Below, in pieces: positions 1 through 10,955 of a DNA stretch of 64,000 nt (the stretch's first letter is position 1; the number at the start of each line of letters is the position of its first letter). The translations under genes were made by a program, and so were the position numbers. The DNA is from Biomphalaria glabrata (Eukaryota; Mollusca; Gastropoda; Planorbidae): contig NC_074721.1 in assembly GCF_947242115.1 (NCBI RefSeq), positions 1,292,501-1,356,500 of the forward strand. Reading direction: 5' to 3'. Below the pieces are notes generated by a model. The model saw nothing but the letters and a program-made list of their open reading frames with translations, was not told the DNA's origin and did not search any database.

Positions 1-639
1 GACACAGCAGTAGGCTCCTCTGACCAACGCCTTCCTAACACCGACCACCCCCCACCCCCCCATCAGACCCAGCGACGCCATCTTTTGACATCTCGCCCGG
101 AACGACACCGCCGCGCATACTGACTAGTGACATGTCAAAATGACATGGCCGTGTGACAAGCTGTGCCATCATCTAGCCGTGTATCCTAAGGAGAAGTGAA
201 CTGTTCACCGCTGGAGGGTCTGCTCGTAGCAGGGTGTCAATAAAGATGTCAACGCGAACCAGAGGCCAAAAGGGGTTAGCCACCACCCCTTCTCGCGTGA
301 GACGTAAGCAACGGACACGTGACATGGTCGATTCATGAATTAAGATGACATTTTAAAACACGGTAGAGGAAGATTTGGGGAACAGTCATATATACACACT
401 TAGACAAGGGAACACAGTGTGTACACTTACGAGCGAAGGCGAATGAAAACATAGTCACGAACTTAGCACTAGTAAATTAACACGAATATACACGAATATA
501 CACACATAACTTAGTAATTCCAATGTTATGTACCTATATGTAGAATATGTACCGTACAAAATTGATGATGATAAGTATTCTTACATATGCCAGGGAATAT
601 TGGACTCATGTTAAACAAAAGACTCAGAGCGGTTCACTA
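1..639. other. Intergenic, no gene seen
   Basis: No coding region or recognisable repeat was found on either strand. Reading frames are short and lack family motifs. A short duplicated motif (acacgaatata) occurs near 480-500. Confidence 0.5.
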
Positions 640-720
640 TTAACTCTTTCTCTCCGTAATTATTTACCACATTTTGCTGGAATCAACGCTGGCAGCGTCA
701 GTTAGGAGAGAAAGAGTTAA
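640..720. mobile_element. TTAA-flanked MITE, short 81-bp form
   Basis: The two ends are inverted repeats: ttaactctttctctccg on the left and its near-complement ending gagagaaagagttaa on the right, with TTAA at both outer edges. TTAA target sites are typical of piggyBac-like transposons, so a non-autonomous piggyBac-like MITE is inferred. Related copies lie at 31713-31979 (longer form) and 59294-59374 (same 81-bp form). There is no coding capacity. Confidence 0.65.
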
Positions 721-1057
721 TCACCAACTGCCCGGTTTCCTATTGTCCATACAGTTTGTAATCTTGGAGTATTTTTTTTTACTCAAGTCAGTCTTTTAAA
801 CCACATAGCTCTGCAAGAAGCTCTAGCTACATTGGATCAGATTAGCCCCCAATCCGACAATATTGACAACAGAGACAACAAAAAGGCTAGCTGTGGCATT
901 CATACTCTCGAAGCCTTGACTACTGCAATTCTGCCGGTTTAACGTGACGACAAAATCGCTAAGCTGCAGCGAATCAGAAAAAAATGTCGCTAGGATAATT
1001 CTATGCAAAAGAAGACGCAACTTTCTACTGCTTTTCAGCGTACCCTCATTGGCTTCC

Positions 1058-1255
1058 TGTAAACGCTTGGGCTTGGCTTCGCTACCTATCAAGGGGCTCG
1101 AGGCACGACGCCCGATTGGGGCAGAGCTGTGTTAACTGAGCGCCTAATAGCAGCACGGAAAACCAGATATCCCCCCCCCCTCTCCCAAATGGTCCAGAAA
1201 CGAGAATGGACCATAGCGCTCTGAACATGCTATAAACAAGAAAGTTGCGCTACAA
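1058..1255 (+). repeat. SINE-3 copy (tRNA-like head), 5' part eroded
   Basis: It matches copies at 14326-14580 and 39415-39648. The shared blocks are cttgggcttggctt, gggctcgagg, gggcagag, gagcgccta, gcagcacggaaaacca and the closing agcgctctga..atgct..aagcatgaaagt-like part. It ends in an A-rich tract. The first part of the tRNA-like head is missing or degraded here. Confidence 0.7.
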
Positions 1256-1312
1256 AAAAAAAAAGTTATTACAAAAAAAAAAACAAAAAAAAAACAAGGT
1301 TACTAAGACAAT

Positions 1313-1409
1313 TTATGTGGAAACACAAGCTCAAAATCAGCCCCCGAAGTTGGTTATCCAGGCAGGTAAAAAGGCAGGTTTCAATATTTTTAGAAAGAAC
1401 ATCAGAATT
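1313..1409 (+). repeat. Interspersed repeat shared with the window's right end
   Basis: This stretch matches 63905-64000 at high identity, for example ggcaggtaaaaaggcaggtt and tttcaatattttTagaaa. Here it runs straight into the LINE-D 3' fragment at 1410-1510, so it may be an upstream part of that LINE or an adjoining insertion. It is unclassified. Confidence 0.6.
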
Positions 1410-1510
1410 AAATTCTATCAAAGACAAATGACAGAGAAGAGTGGAGAAAGAAGGTTGACAGATCTTGTGTGGTGCCCCGGAGGTCCAGCAGACCAAAAGG
1501 ATAGGTGAAA
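1410..1510 (+). mobile_element. LINE-D 3'-end fragment
   Basis: The + strand reads ...GERRLTDLVWCPGGPADQKDR followed by a stop region. This parallels the C-terminus of the longer LINE-D copy at 24776-25135 (WRKTVDKSCLVPQRSNRLRDR). Only the last 30 or so codons survive and the reading frame is degraded. It is a non-LTR retrotransposon relic. Confidence 0.55.
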
Positions 1511-2138
1511 GTGAATGTTAGTTTAATGCGAACCTGGCCTAACTGATATCTTATAATGAATCTAATTGATCTAATTGTTTTGTAAAAGTCAATCTCTTAT
1601 TCAAATCCTCTAAAATAGATATAGAAATCATTTCCTTAAAAAAAAAAAAATTCCTTTAGTTATGTGCTTTATGTGTATCTGTGGGCATTGCATTTTACAC
1701 GATAATATGAAAACCTACGTATTAATTGTTGCTTTAAATTATGTCCAACTTATATGCATACTTAATAGATTTTTTTTTTCTCTTAAAAAAAAAAAAAGTA
1801 AACATTATCTTTGGTAAGTGTAGTAGTTTGTAGGACAGAACTTACATAACGTAGCAACACAAATGTAAATATGGTAAACAGTTATCTCCCCTTCTAAAGA
1901 GCCAGTTTGCAGAATACGGGTAGGCTTACATGATAGAAGAATATGGCTAGGGCTTGTAGAAAGATGTATACTGCTAATTAAATCGACGGATAAATAGACA
2001 GATCCTATTACCACAATAATCCAGCATTGCCAACACTCTGACAGTGTGGAACAGCGGTGAAGAACAGCACGCTGTTTTTTTTTTTAAAACTTGGCACGAC
2101 TTTAGAGCGTACAGCTCAGCAACAGAGGCTGTCTAGGA

Positions 2139-2337
2139 CAGCGGTTCTCAACCTTTTAAGCTCGGCGACCCCTTTTTACAATCCCCCACTTTGCCGTAAA
2201 TCCCCCCCCCCCCCATACACAAATACATAATTGTAGGGTAGACAATACAATCCATATTTTCGATGGTCCTAGGCGACCCTTGGAAAATATTCCATCGACC
2301 CCCAAAGGGGTCGCGACCCACAGGCTGAGAACCCCTG
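2139..2337. mobile_element. hAT-like MITE, gcggttctcaacc family
   Basis: It begins cagcggttctcaacctttt and ends gctgagaacccctg, forming an imperfect terminal inverted repeat of hAT type. It shares its interior (tccatattttcgatggtcctaggcgaccc-like) with copies at 12791-12992 and 51895-52070. Its flanking 8-mers no longer match, so the target duplication has decayed. It is non-coding. Confidence 0.75.
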
Positions 2338-2439
2338 GTTCATCCACGTGACTACAGCTGAGATGCTGGTGTCTATAATAAAAGAATCAACAACCGACTC
2401 CTGCTGTGTCATAGCTTTTAGCGTCGAATTCAAAGTTTG

Positions 2440-2598
2440 TTTTTCATGTTTCGGGATGTTCTTTCAGAATTGAAGATAATTAGGCTTACATTCTAACCTA
2501 AACCTCCCACGGGACGGCGGGGGGATGGCGATTGATAGGTTTGAACCCGGGACCACCAGAACGACAGACTAAAGCGTATACCACACTTTCGGCCGCCC
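2440..2598 (-). repeat. SINE-2 copy, diverged
   Basis: Read on the minus strand it has a tRNA-like head with a B-box-like ggttcaaacct, then the gaggttt..aggaagt..atcttcaa..gaaca..ccgaaacatg tail that defines this SINE family elsewhere in the window (for example 15358-15520). The copy is diverged, with gaps. Confidence 0.6.
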
Positions 2599-3170
2599 AA
2601 AGTCTTAATTTTTTTTTTTTTTGATCTCCGTACAATAAGTTTGGCTTAATTCATGTTTATGTAACAATCTTTTCTGTTAGAGATATGGTTATTTCAAAAT
2701 GAATACGAATTTAATTATCTAATACGACCATGATTTTGATATAAGCACCAGCATAGACTAAAAGAGACTAACCTGCTTCCCGTGAGTCATGACCGTTATA
2801 GATTGTTGGGTCTAAAATCAGGGGCCGTAGCTTGGATCAGTTCTATTTTAAACCACTTAACAAAAGGTCCATAGCTAAAGAATTGATTGACTTATTTTTT
2901 TTTTGGTTCCTCTTACTTTTGAAGTTGGCAATGAGACACTTAAAGATAGCCTGGTGATTTGTCGTGTTGACACGAAAACAATTTCTAGATTATCATGCGA
3001 GCTTATCATGATACACAAGTGTTATCGTTACATTGTTAGTCGTAAACAGTTCAGCCTTTTCAGTGGCATGGGCGAACAAACAGGGGAAGGGTTCTTTCAT
3101 CTAGAGATAGCGCCTAGACTTGTGAGTGAAAGTCAATAGGATCGAGCGCTTATTGATTTAGTGGGCAAGG
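2599..3170. other. Intergenic, no gene seen
   Basis: A T-rich tract lies near 2610. The only notable frame encodes a 78-residue peptide with no family motif and is not credible as a gene. Confidence 0.45.
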
Positions 3171-3369
3171 TAAGAGAGAGAGAGAGAGAGAGAGAGAGGG
3201 ATGGATAAATGAAGAGGGAATGAGAGAGGGAGGGAGAGAAAGAGAGAGAAACGGATGGATAAATGAAGAGGGAATGAGAGAGAGAGGAAGAGGAGAAGAA
3301 AAAGAGAGAGGAAGTGAGAGAGTGGGAAAACTGAGTGGGATGGAGAGATAGAGATGTGCGAGAGAGAAA

Positions 3370-3403
<34 letters not shown>

Positions 3404-3545
3404 GAAGATGTAAAAATAAAATAGATGAAAGGAAAGGAGAGTGAGAGAGAGTACAGATATAGAGAGGACAGAAAAAGGAAACTAGAGAATGAGAGAGCAT
3501 TAGAGCGGGAAGAGGAAACAGAGGAAGAGAAAGGGAGACATCGCA
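3171..3545. repeat. Degenerate (GA)n-rich tract
   Basis: Purine-rich GA microsatellite with interspersed gatggataaatgaagaggg blocks repeated twice (3200 and 3254). The complementary strand opens two long Ser/Leu-rich frames simply because CT repeats lack stops. These are not genes. Confidence 0.85.
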
Positions 3546-3574
3546 TATTAAGCATGTCACATCATATATTTCTA

Positions 3575-3720
3575 GATTACTCTAAATACTATGCCGAGGA
3601 CAGACGTAGACAGCGAAAAGAAAATCTAAATCAACCACAGGCGGAGAATGGACGTGGCAAATTTTGTAGGTCGCAGCTGGGACTAAGTGGCCACGGGAAA
3701 TACTGCATTCCTCATTAATC
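3575..3720 (+). mobile_element. LINE-H C-terminal fragment
   Basis: Translated + strand YAEDRRRQRKEN...GKFCRSQLGLSGHGKYCIPH followed by a stop resembles the final zinc-finger-like tail of non-LTR reverse transcriptase proteins (RSQxGLxSHxxxC). The same family appears at 34850-34995 and 61890-62525. It is a short 3' relic. Confidence 0.55.
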
Positions 3721-3751
3721 TTCAAACTTTCAATTTTTAATATTACTATGC

Positions 3752-3797
3752 TACTTTTTTTTTTTTAAAGGAAACCTCAGAATTTGCGCTATTACAA
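3752..3797 (-). mobile_element. LINE-E 3'-terminal scrap
   Basis: The phrase aacctcagaatttgcgctatt behind a T-tract matches the 3' terminus of the L1-like element ending near 15846. Only the last 45 or so bases are present. Confidence 0.5.
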
Positions 3798-4317
3798 ACA
3801 TAGTCTTTTTCTTCATTAAAGCTCTATAATAAAAGGGGAGGGAAACGATGAAATGATCTGGGCTAAAGGGGCCATAAACATCTGACGATGACCTTCATGA
3901 CACTGACCGGTGGTGAAGTCTGCTGATCATTGTACAACTAAATGTCTTCTGTTCATGGTGTATTATCTCCGCTTGGTTGACCTAAAATACATGCCTGCTA
4001 GTAATGTGAAAAAAAAAAAGCTTGTCTGACCTGTGGTCAATTAAGCAATAACCTCAAACATAGTCTTATTTTGGAGAGAGGTGAATGAAAACGGGCTAGA
4101 AATGGAGGGGCAGGGGTTCAGATCTGATTCGTGTTCGATCAAATTAGAAGTTTGAATTACATGTATTTAATATTACATTTCAAGAAAACCTAAACGTAAC
4201 TCAAATACACGCCTACAGACTTAGGAAATGTACTGAAGATACTCACTAAAGATACACACAAAAGTGAACGAAGAGACAGACTGAAGATACTAGCGCTGAG
4301 CATGATAAAGCTTGAAA
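3798..4317. other. Intergenic, no gene seen
   Basis: No repeat family or open frame with recognisable motifs was found. The right end (gatacgctaaata, 4318-4330) is the target site duplicated by the following LINE. Confidence 0.4.
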
Positions 4318-4330
4318 GATACGCTAAATA

Positions 4331-4713
4331 GGAAAAATTGTTAGGAAAATCTATGGTGCTATACAAGATGAAACATTATGGAGAACACGCACTAACCATG
4401 AGATATATCAATTGTATGAAGACCCACCGATAGTGACAGAAATAAAAAAGAACAGACTACGTTGGGCAGGTCACCTTGAAAGAATGTCAGATAGAGGAGC
4501 GAAAATTGTATACAAGCAAAAACCAAAAAGCAGGCGACCCAACGGCAGACCCCGAATGCGATGGATTGATGATGTGGAGGCAGATCTACAACAGCTTGGG
4601 GTTAAGGCGTGGAGACGAAAGGCCCAGGAGAGATCTGAATGGAGGGGTGTGATGAAGCAGGCCAGAGCCTTCCATGGGCTGTAGCGTCACTAAGATGGAT
4701 GGATGGATGGATG
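4331..4713 (+). mobile_element. LINE-B (RTE-like), 5'-truncated, with 13-bp target duplication
   Basis: The + strand encodes the C-terminal end of a non-LTR reverse transcriptase: RKIYGAIQDE.., then RLRWAGHLERM (about 4459-4491), then GRPRMRWIDDVEADLQQLG and ARAFHGL before a stop near 4682. The 3' end is a (GGAT)n tail, as RTE-type LINEs often have simple-repeat tails. The 13-mer gatacgctaaata lies at 4318-4330 and again at 4714-4726, which marks a single 5'-truncated insertion. A second, similar 3' end is at 58068-58289. The clade assignment is inferred from the C-terminal motif and tail. Confidence 0.8.
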
Positions 4714-5102
4714 GATACGCTAAATAAAAGAAATTTAAAACTAAAGAGACATAGAAAAGATACACACTATAAATACAAACAAAAGATATATACTGAAGAT
4801 ACTATTGAAAATCATACTAGAGTTCTGTGTCCCATAAACATTTGAAGTAAATACTTTTAAAATTGTCGAATACCGAGACGTCTCCCGGAGTTTGTATCTC
4901 ATTAAAAGCTGCGGTTTAAGGACTTCGTTGAGTCAACCCAGCAACGATAGATGTGACAGGTCCTTGTGCTGACCACACGATACGCTTGTTAACTGTTAAA
5001 CACTGAACGAGATGACCTTACATACAAAATGACCCATGGACAGCTTGATATTAGACGTGGAAAACTTTGTATCTGGCATATTGAACATGTCATTTTAGTA
5101 TA

Positions 5103-5368
5103 AAGTAAAGTTCCCCTTTCAGACCTTGTGGTCTATAGGGCAGATGATGTAAAGGTCATCTGTTTTTTTGTGGCCCACGCTTAACGAGGGAGTCATGTGG
5201 CCAGCACAACGACCAACCGCCTTACTTTTTCCTAATGTAAGTCACCCACTAGAGTTGTATGGGTTCAGGGGCGCCCTAAAAATCCCGAAATTTTTCAGTC
5301 GTCTTCACCAGGATTCGAACCCGGGATCCCCCGGTGTGGAAGCCAAGCGCTTTACTGCTTACTCTCTT
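5103..5368 (-). repeat. SINE-1 copy with near-exact 12-bp target duplication
   Basis: On the minus strand this has a tRNA-like head (agcgcttggcttcc, then a B-box-like gggttcgaatcc), a middle containing gggcgcc and a 3' part ending gaccacaaggtctgaaaggg then a ctttac-type tail. Flanks are cattttagtata (5091-5102) and cattctagtata (5369-5380), one mismatch in 12. It was retroposed by an unknown LINE. Confidence 0.8.
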
Positions 5369-5380
5369 CATTCTAGTATA

Positions 5381-6860
5381 CGTTGGAAAAGTTATCTTAA
5401 TTACAAACGTTACTTATCAGATGATAAGTATGTCCTTCGAGTATCCAAATGTCAGTCCCATCGTACTTGTTCACCAGAGACGTAAGCTCTGGCTGATTCA
5501 GGCAACCCATTCCATGAGTAAAATTATTTTCAGTATCAAAAGTTTAGTAGAAGAATTGAATGATCAGTGAACATGTCAAAAGGCAAGTATTTAAAAAAAA
5601 AAACGCATGTGGAGCATTTAGCAAGGCTACTCATAACCGGTCAGTGGGTGGTTGGCTGTGAGGAAGATATCCAACCCGTGGTTGACATATTTGTTGGCAT
5701 ACAGCCAAATAGTGACCATACAAAACTTCAAGTGGTCAGCTCTTTAAAGTAATGTCTTTGTCCTTTAGTCCATCTGACCAGGGGGTCAAATCAAAAGACC
5801 GTTGTGTATCTAAGACCATCTGAGCGTGACTGGCCAACAAGTTTCCCTTGACAGGACACACTGGTTTATGACTTCCTGCCTCTCTGAAGATAGTTTCTCG
5901 AAGTTGTCATGGATACCCCTTCTGGGCATAGAATAGGCGTCGCCACGCATGCGTGAACATTCTGGGGGTCACATCTGCGCGAGGTGTGATGCAACAGCAT
6001 CGGGAGAAAAAAAAAAGGTAGCGCCCTGGCAGCTTCTCTTACACCCCATTCTCTCCCCCACTCAAACAGATCCGAGAATTTTTCCAAGAGGCGGCAGCGT
6101 TCATTAGTGTCTTCATTAAATCAAAGTCGGAGACAAGAATCCCAGCATCCCACGAGGCTGCAAGGAGCAGACGACCAAGTCACACATTAAAAAGCTTCGC
6201 ACTTCCGTGCCAGCAGACGTGAACATTATCGACGGTAGCCAAAATTCGACGGATCCATTATTTTTATATCACTGTAACGCTAAAACATGTCCCTGGGCTA
6301 CGAATGGCGTTGTGAAATTTGGTCACTCAAGAGTCTTTTTATAATTAATAATCAAAACCTACAGAATTTAAACCACTGTTTGCTATTTGTAGAACCAGTT
6401 CTTTGAAATTCTTATCAAATGTCTTTTACTATTCTGATTTAAGCTTTGGTATGAATGTACATTTTTTTTACTATCTTTGCAAAAGTCAAAACTAAAGATA
6501 CATTCAAAAAATACAAACAGAAAAGTCTGAAAAAAAAAAAGAGACGTACTGAGAATCATACTTCAGTTATGTATCCCATAATGCGTTACTTGAATCGTAT
6601 GTCTGATTTCCTCAAGGATAATAAGATAATATTATAACTTAATTGTATTCTGACACGGCCTGGATAAATGTGTATGTCGGAGCTAGATTTCGTATTAAGC
6701 AGTATTCAATTTAAACAAGAAATATGAACGGGCAGACAGTTAATAGGAACAGATTTCGCACATCAAAGGGCAGACAAATATGTATGGCTACAAGAAAGAT
6801 GATGTACATAGAAATTTTTCTTTAAAAGTATTTAAAAGTTTCATTACATTTATGCATAAA
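5381..6860. other. Intergenic, no gene seen
   Basis: The stretch holds short frames of 60-78 residues without motifs. I see no repeat family, RNA gene or regulatory site I can defend. Confidence 0.4.
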
Positions 6861-6866
6861 AAATAT

Positions 6867-6867
<1 letters not shown>

Positions 6868-6922
<55 letters not shown>
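6868..6922. repeat. (TA)n microsatellite
   Basis: A run of alternating t and a broken by a few atttat units. Confidence 0.95.
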
Positions 6923-6924
<2 letters not shown>

Positions 6925-7164
6925 TGAGACAATTGTCTCAATATGGTCAGAAAATTACCACTAATAAAGTTTTTCAGTCTTAACATAGACGAAGAACTTG
7001 TAAGTGAAACTATTTCATAGTCTAGGGCTAGGCTAAAAGATTAATACATAAATTGAAAGTATCTAAAAGTGTACATATAGAATAAATGTGTATAGCACTG
7101 TTAGTATACATCGTAGGATTAGATTAAAAGAACGTGAAAGAGAAATGCCATATAGAAACGTCAT

Positions 7165-7480
7165 AGAGATTACTAACTGACATAAAAAAAAATAAGTTTA
7201 AGAATGCGACAACACATGTTCCGGAAGCTCAAAATTGGAACCAGTGAAATCTGCCCATGTGGAGTATCACCAGAAAATGCCGACCACGTCCTCCAAAACT
7301 GCTCTCTCTACCAAGTGGCCCGTATAAGACATTGGCCCCAAATCACCCCAATAGAAAGAAAACTATATGGAGAGCTCCCTGATTTGGAAACCATTGCCCA
7401 GTTCATCTCATGTATTGGTCTAGTCATATGAACACTCCAACATAACAATGAGAACGATGAAGAAGAAGAAGAAGCTTGTT
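7165..7480 (+). mobile_element. LINE-F (I-clade type) C-terminal fragment
   Basis: The + strand reads LRQHMFRKLKIGT..ICPCGVSPENADHVLQNC, a C-x-C...H-x4-C zinc-knuckle-like motif seen downstream of RNase H in I-type non-LTR retrotransposons. The frame closes near 7431 and is followed by a (GAA)n tail at 7455-7475. The same arrangement (RNase H, then knuckle) is better preserved at 47395-48400. The 5' limit is uncertain. Confidence 0.65.
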
Positions 7481-8250
7481 TCATCATTTAATTTTTTTCT
7501 TTCTGCTGTTAATGTATTGGTTAAGATGGAATCTTTTTGGTTAGATGTAACATAAGAATTGCAATTAAAAAGTCAGCGAAACTTAAAATGTAAGGCTTTA
7601 ATGAGGTATCGCAGGACAAGCCTACTCAGACAGTAACACACTACACCCGTGTCGTGAACACATTCTCACGACAATACACATAAATAACCAAGTATCACCA
7701 ACTTCAGCACACTAACAATTTAAAAACACGCTATCTGACAGTCTGAAAACAAACATTTTGTTGCAAGAATCGCTTCTCAAATAAAACGACAGTTTCCCTT
7801 CAATGCGGTGAATAGTAAAACTAAAGTAAACATTTTTTTTACTTATGAAATAAAGCTACATCTTCTATTAGAACAAAGAACTATGGAAGACTTACTTTCA
7901 AAGCTCTAAGTGTCCACGTTCTCATTACTTCTACTGATGGTCATCAGCTGAATGTGTTGGGTGTACAGACTCCAGGCCTCTATATATCTCACTCTGGCCC
8001 TGTTAATATGCAAATATTCTAATCAAAGTCAATGAGATTTAAATATGAATAATTCAGGTAAATAGGCAGGCTAATAAACTAACTACGGGATTTGAACCTT
8101 CTAGATATTGATCTCATCCTAGATATTGGTGTGGTGCATTATTTAAATCACCACGCGCCCTCTTTGTTTCTATGTTGAGATCAAAGGTAGAGATTTATTT
8201 CAATGTTTAATGATCTCTATGTTGATGGCTAGTTTAGAGTAAGATTCATT
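7481..8250. other. Intergenic, no gene seen
   Basis: AT-rich sequence with no repeat family or gene recognised. The last bases (atttaggt, 8251-8258) look like one half of a hAT target duplication. Confidence 0.4.
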
Positions 8251-8258
8251 ATTTAGGT

Positions 8259-8720
8259 CAGTGGTTCCCAAACTTTTTTCTTAAATGAACACTTCGCTCA
8301 TTCTGAGTATTAAGCGGAACACTTTGTTATTTTGTAAAAGTTCCTTTTTCAGACCTTGTGGTGTATAGGGCAGACGATGTAAAGATCTTCTGTTTCTGTG
8401 GCCTACGGTTTACGAGGGTGTTATGTGGCCAGCACAACGACCAGCCGCCTTTACTTTTACCCAACTAATGTCAGGTACCCATTAGAGGCGCCCAAAGATC
8501 CCGAAATTAAAAATCCCAGTCTTCACCAGGTTTCGAACCCGGGACTCCCGGTTTTGAAGCCAAGCGCCTTACCGCTCAGCCACCGCGCCTCCTTGTTATT
8601 TTGTAAGAGAGGTTAATTCAAGTGGTAGCCTACTAGTTAATTATTCCAGTACTTCGTGGGATTACTATTTAGGCCTTGAGGAACACTAGTGTTCCGCGGA
8701 ACACAGTTTGAGAAACACTG
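8259..8720. mobile_element. hAT-like MITE split by a SINE
   Basis: It begins cagtggttcccaaact and ends agtttgagaaacactg, an imperfect terminal inverted repeat. Flanking 8-mers atttaggt (8251-8258) and gttaaggt (8721-8728) agree at 6 of 8 positions. An inner gttccgcggaac palindrome lies at 8690. A SINE-1 copy is inserted inside (8338-8592). Without the SINE and its duplicated site the element is about 193 bp. Confidence 0.75.
8338..8592 (-). repeat. SINE-1 copy nested in a hAT MITE
   Basis: A well-preserved SINE-1: on the minus strand a tRNA-like head (ggcgcggtggctgagcggta), B-box gggttcgaa and 3' end with caccacaaggtctgaaaaag. The insertion is proved by a 14-bp target duplication, ttgttattttgtaa, at 8324-8337 and 8593-8606, both inside the MITE. 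The SINE is therefore younger than the MITE. Confidence 0.88.
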
Positions 8721-8794
8721 GTTAAGGTAAACAGAGTCAATACTTATTAATCAAAACTAATAGTAGAAAACTTCGCATTTCAGGAAACAAATGT

Positions 8795-9050
8795 TTTCCT
8801 TTCAGACTTTGTGATCGTCGTGGCAGACGACGAAAAGCTAATCTGTTTCCCTGACCATCGGTCAACGAGGGTTTCACGTGGCCAACACAATGAAAGAACC
8901 GCCGTTCCTTCTTTACTAACGTCATGGACCAATATGATCGGCGATGTCCTATCAATTTCAAATCTAAAGGGTCAATTTTTATTTCTAGGATTCAAACTCA
9001 AGTCCACTGGTTCGGAATCTAAATGTTTTATCACTCGGCCTCCTCACTCC
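8795..9050 (-). repeat. SINE-1 copy, old
   Basis: It aligns to SINE-1 in the same order (cctttcagactttgtg, tcaacgaggg, gtggcc..cacaatga, aggattcaaactc, ggttcggaatct) but with many substitutions. No target duplication was found. Confidence 0.65.
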
Positions 9051-9216
9051 TTAATTTTATGATTTTACTCGCATTGCCCACCGGATACGCCCACTGATTG
9101 ATTTCAAGGCTACATATTGTTTATTTTGTTATTAACCCCTCCTTTGTTGTTTACTTACTTCAAACAATAATAATACACATGTCAACAAGTAAATGTTCCA
9201 TAATACAACCCACCTT

Positions 9217-9432
9217 CTTATCTTATATAATACAGACGTTACTTCAAAAAAGAAGATGATAACGTCCTACGCGTCATGCATTTAGTCATGCATATTAACC
9301 AATGACTTAAACTCTGCCAAGTCACTGGTTTTTCCTGGCTAGCTCAGGCAACCCATTCCATGCTCTAATAGCACTAGGGAAGAAGGAGCATTTGTACAAA
9401 TTTGTCCTAGCTTATGGGACGAGGAATGGCCA
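9217..9432 (-). mobile_element. LINE-A (CR1/L2-type) 3' end
   Basis: On the minus strand this encodes a tail containing SFFPSAIRAWNGLP followed by LARK..SDLAEFKSLVNMHD, a motif typical of the C-terminus of CR1/L2/Jockey-type reverse transcriptases. It ends in a tataagataag-type tail. It is one of at least nine copies in the window, heavily 5'-truncated. Confidence 0.8.
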
Positions 9433-9548
9433 GGAGACTCTAGTATCCAATACGTTGAGTGGGACCCGCGCCTTACATTCGATTATCACTTTTCTCTCCC
9501 GCCACCCGAGCGCAACTCTCCGCCTTAACAAATAGTCCATTTTTTTTT

Positions 9549-9605
9549 TAGGAATCCTTGGGCCTCTTTTCTTTGCCTCTTATGTTTTTTCAGTCGCTTT
9601 CCAAG
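9549..9605 (-). mobile_element. LINE-E 3'-end scrap
   Basis: The phrase aggaatccttgggcct..tttgcctctta matches the 3' untranslated part of the L1-like LINE at 15846 and up. Confidence 0.45.
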
Positions 9606-9739
9606 ACACCGATAGCAAAGACAAACAGACTCAAAAACTCTGTAATATTCCCCTAGTAATCACATCATTAAATTATAATTAAACAATCATATGTATACTC
9701 TTCACAAGTAAATTATGAGTGATTCTTCTGTGAATGTAT

Positions 9740-9832
9740 ATTTTGGTTTTCCATAGTTACAATGTTTTGTTTGGTGTAATGCACACATTGTAAGACAAAT
9801 TTCCTTATGGATAATAAAGACTATTATTAAAT
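9740..9832 (-). mobile_element. LINE 3'-end fragment (CR1/L2-like tail)
   Basis: The reverse complement reads actattcTTTATTatccataaggaaatttgtcttac-like sequence and matches 39225-39295 on the + strand, just after the LINE-G relic. A related phrase (tttattgatccttacggaaat) occurs at 58430. Such ends are common in CR1/L2-type elements. It is non-coding. Confidence 0.45.
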
Positions 9833-10215
9833 AGTTGATAAACTCTATGATATTTTTTTTCGCTGTAACTCCCTTCCCCCCCCCCCTCCCCATTTTAGTT
9901 TTGTACCTGTAATAAAACTGCTCGCATTTCAATAATCTACATGTTTCGTCCCTTGTATTCTAATGTATGTAATGTTTAAATTGGAACAGCCCGCTTTAAG
10001 ACACTCTACTCAGTCACTTCTGGTCTTTGAATTATATATCACATCAGATTGCTAAATCAGGCCGAGAGGTGTTGACACTTAAATACTGCAGATGTGAGCA
10101 TGGTCAAACATTGTCAGGGCTTTTTGTTAAGGTGAAGATTTTTTATAATAGTCTTAAGCTTTGTTGTCCAAATAATATACAGGTCGCAACTGAGTCTGCG
10201 TGGTCACGTGAAACA

Positions 10216-10480
10216 CTGCTGCCTGGTTGTGAAGTATACGTAATGGACGTGCGATGGTCAAGGGTTCATACCCTGCACGCTGCCATCACCCGTCGTCTTA
10301 AGGGAGGTTTGGATTAGGAAGTAAGTTATCTTCATGATGAAGAAAAATCAGGAGCATGTAAAACATCCGGAACATGTAAAACATCCGAAACATGTAAAAC
10401 ATCCGAAACATGTAAAGTATCCCAAACATGTAAAGTATCGCAAACATGTAAAGTATCCCAAACATGTAAAACATTTTACA
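10216..10480 (+). repeat. SINE-2 copy whose tail has become a tandem array
   Basis: The head (gctgcctggttgtg, B-box agggttcataccctgc) and middle (ggaggtttggattaggaagt) match SINE-2. Its usual 3' tail, aacatccgaaacatgtaaaac, is then repeated in 18-bp steps from about 10357 to 10475 with small variants (catccgg, catccga, tatccca). A + strand frame translates the array as KHPKHV repeats. It is not a gene. Confidence 0.8.
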
Positions 10481-10943
10481 AACAAAACTGCATTCATAAG
10501 TAATCTTGAAAACATTGTAATCACTTTTGCTGTGAAATTTAATTTATCGTCAAAGACAGTTCCAAGTTCCGGCTACAGAAATTATTATCTGCCAATTGTC
10601 TAAATTATGTTCCTGAACTAATGTGATTAGGTAAGTTACTCATAGAAAATAAAATAATGTAATGGGCCTAGGAGACTGTTCCTGAGTAGTACTGTTATTG
10701 GTGTTGATTTGGAGCAATTTATTATTACAGTTGTTGTGTTTTTTTTCTAGCTATCAAAGGAATTCCCGAATCCATTGGTGTAATGAACCAGTTACGCCAA
10801 AATATATTTTTTAACAAGTTATGTTGTTAAACATTTTTAAATGCTTTAGTGGCGTCTAATAACATGGCAGCTGTTGGCTCACTGTTATGTATTCCCTTGG
10901 ATATGTCATCACTTAGACCTGTTAGTTGAGTTTCACAAGATCT
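10481..10943. other. Intergenic, no gene seen
   Basis: No gene or repeat family was recognised. Confidence 0.4.
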
Positions 10944-10955
10944 ATGTTAAGCACA

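Noticed and set aside
3133-3560. Two long Ser/Leu-rich minus-strand frames
   Set aside because: They are the translation of a GA/CT microsatellite, which lacks stop codons; no domain or start context.
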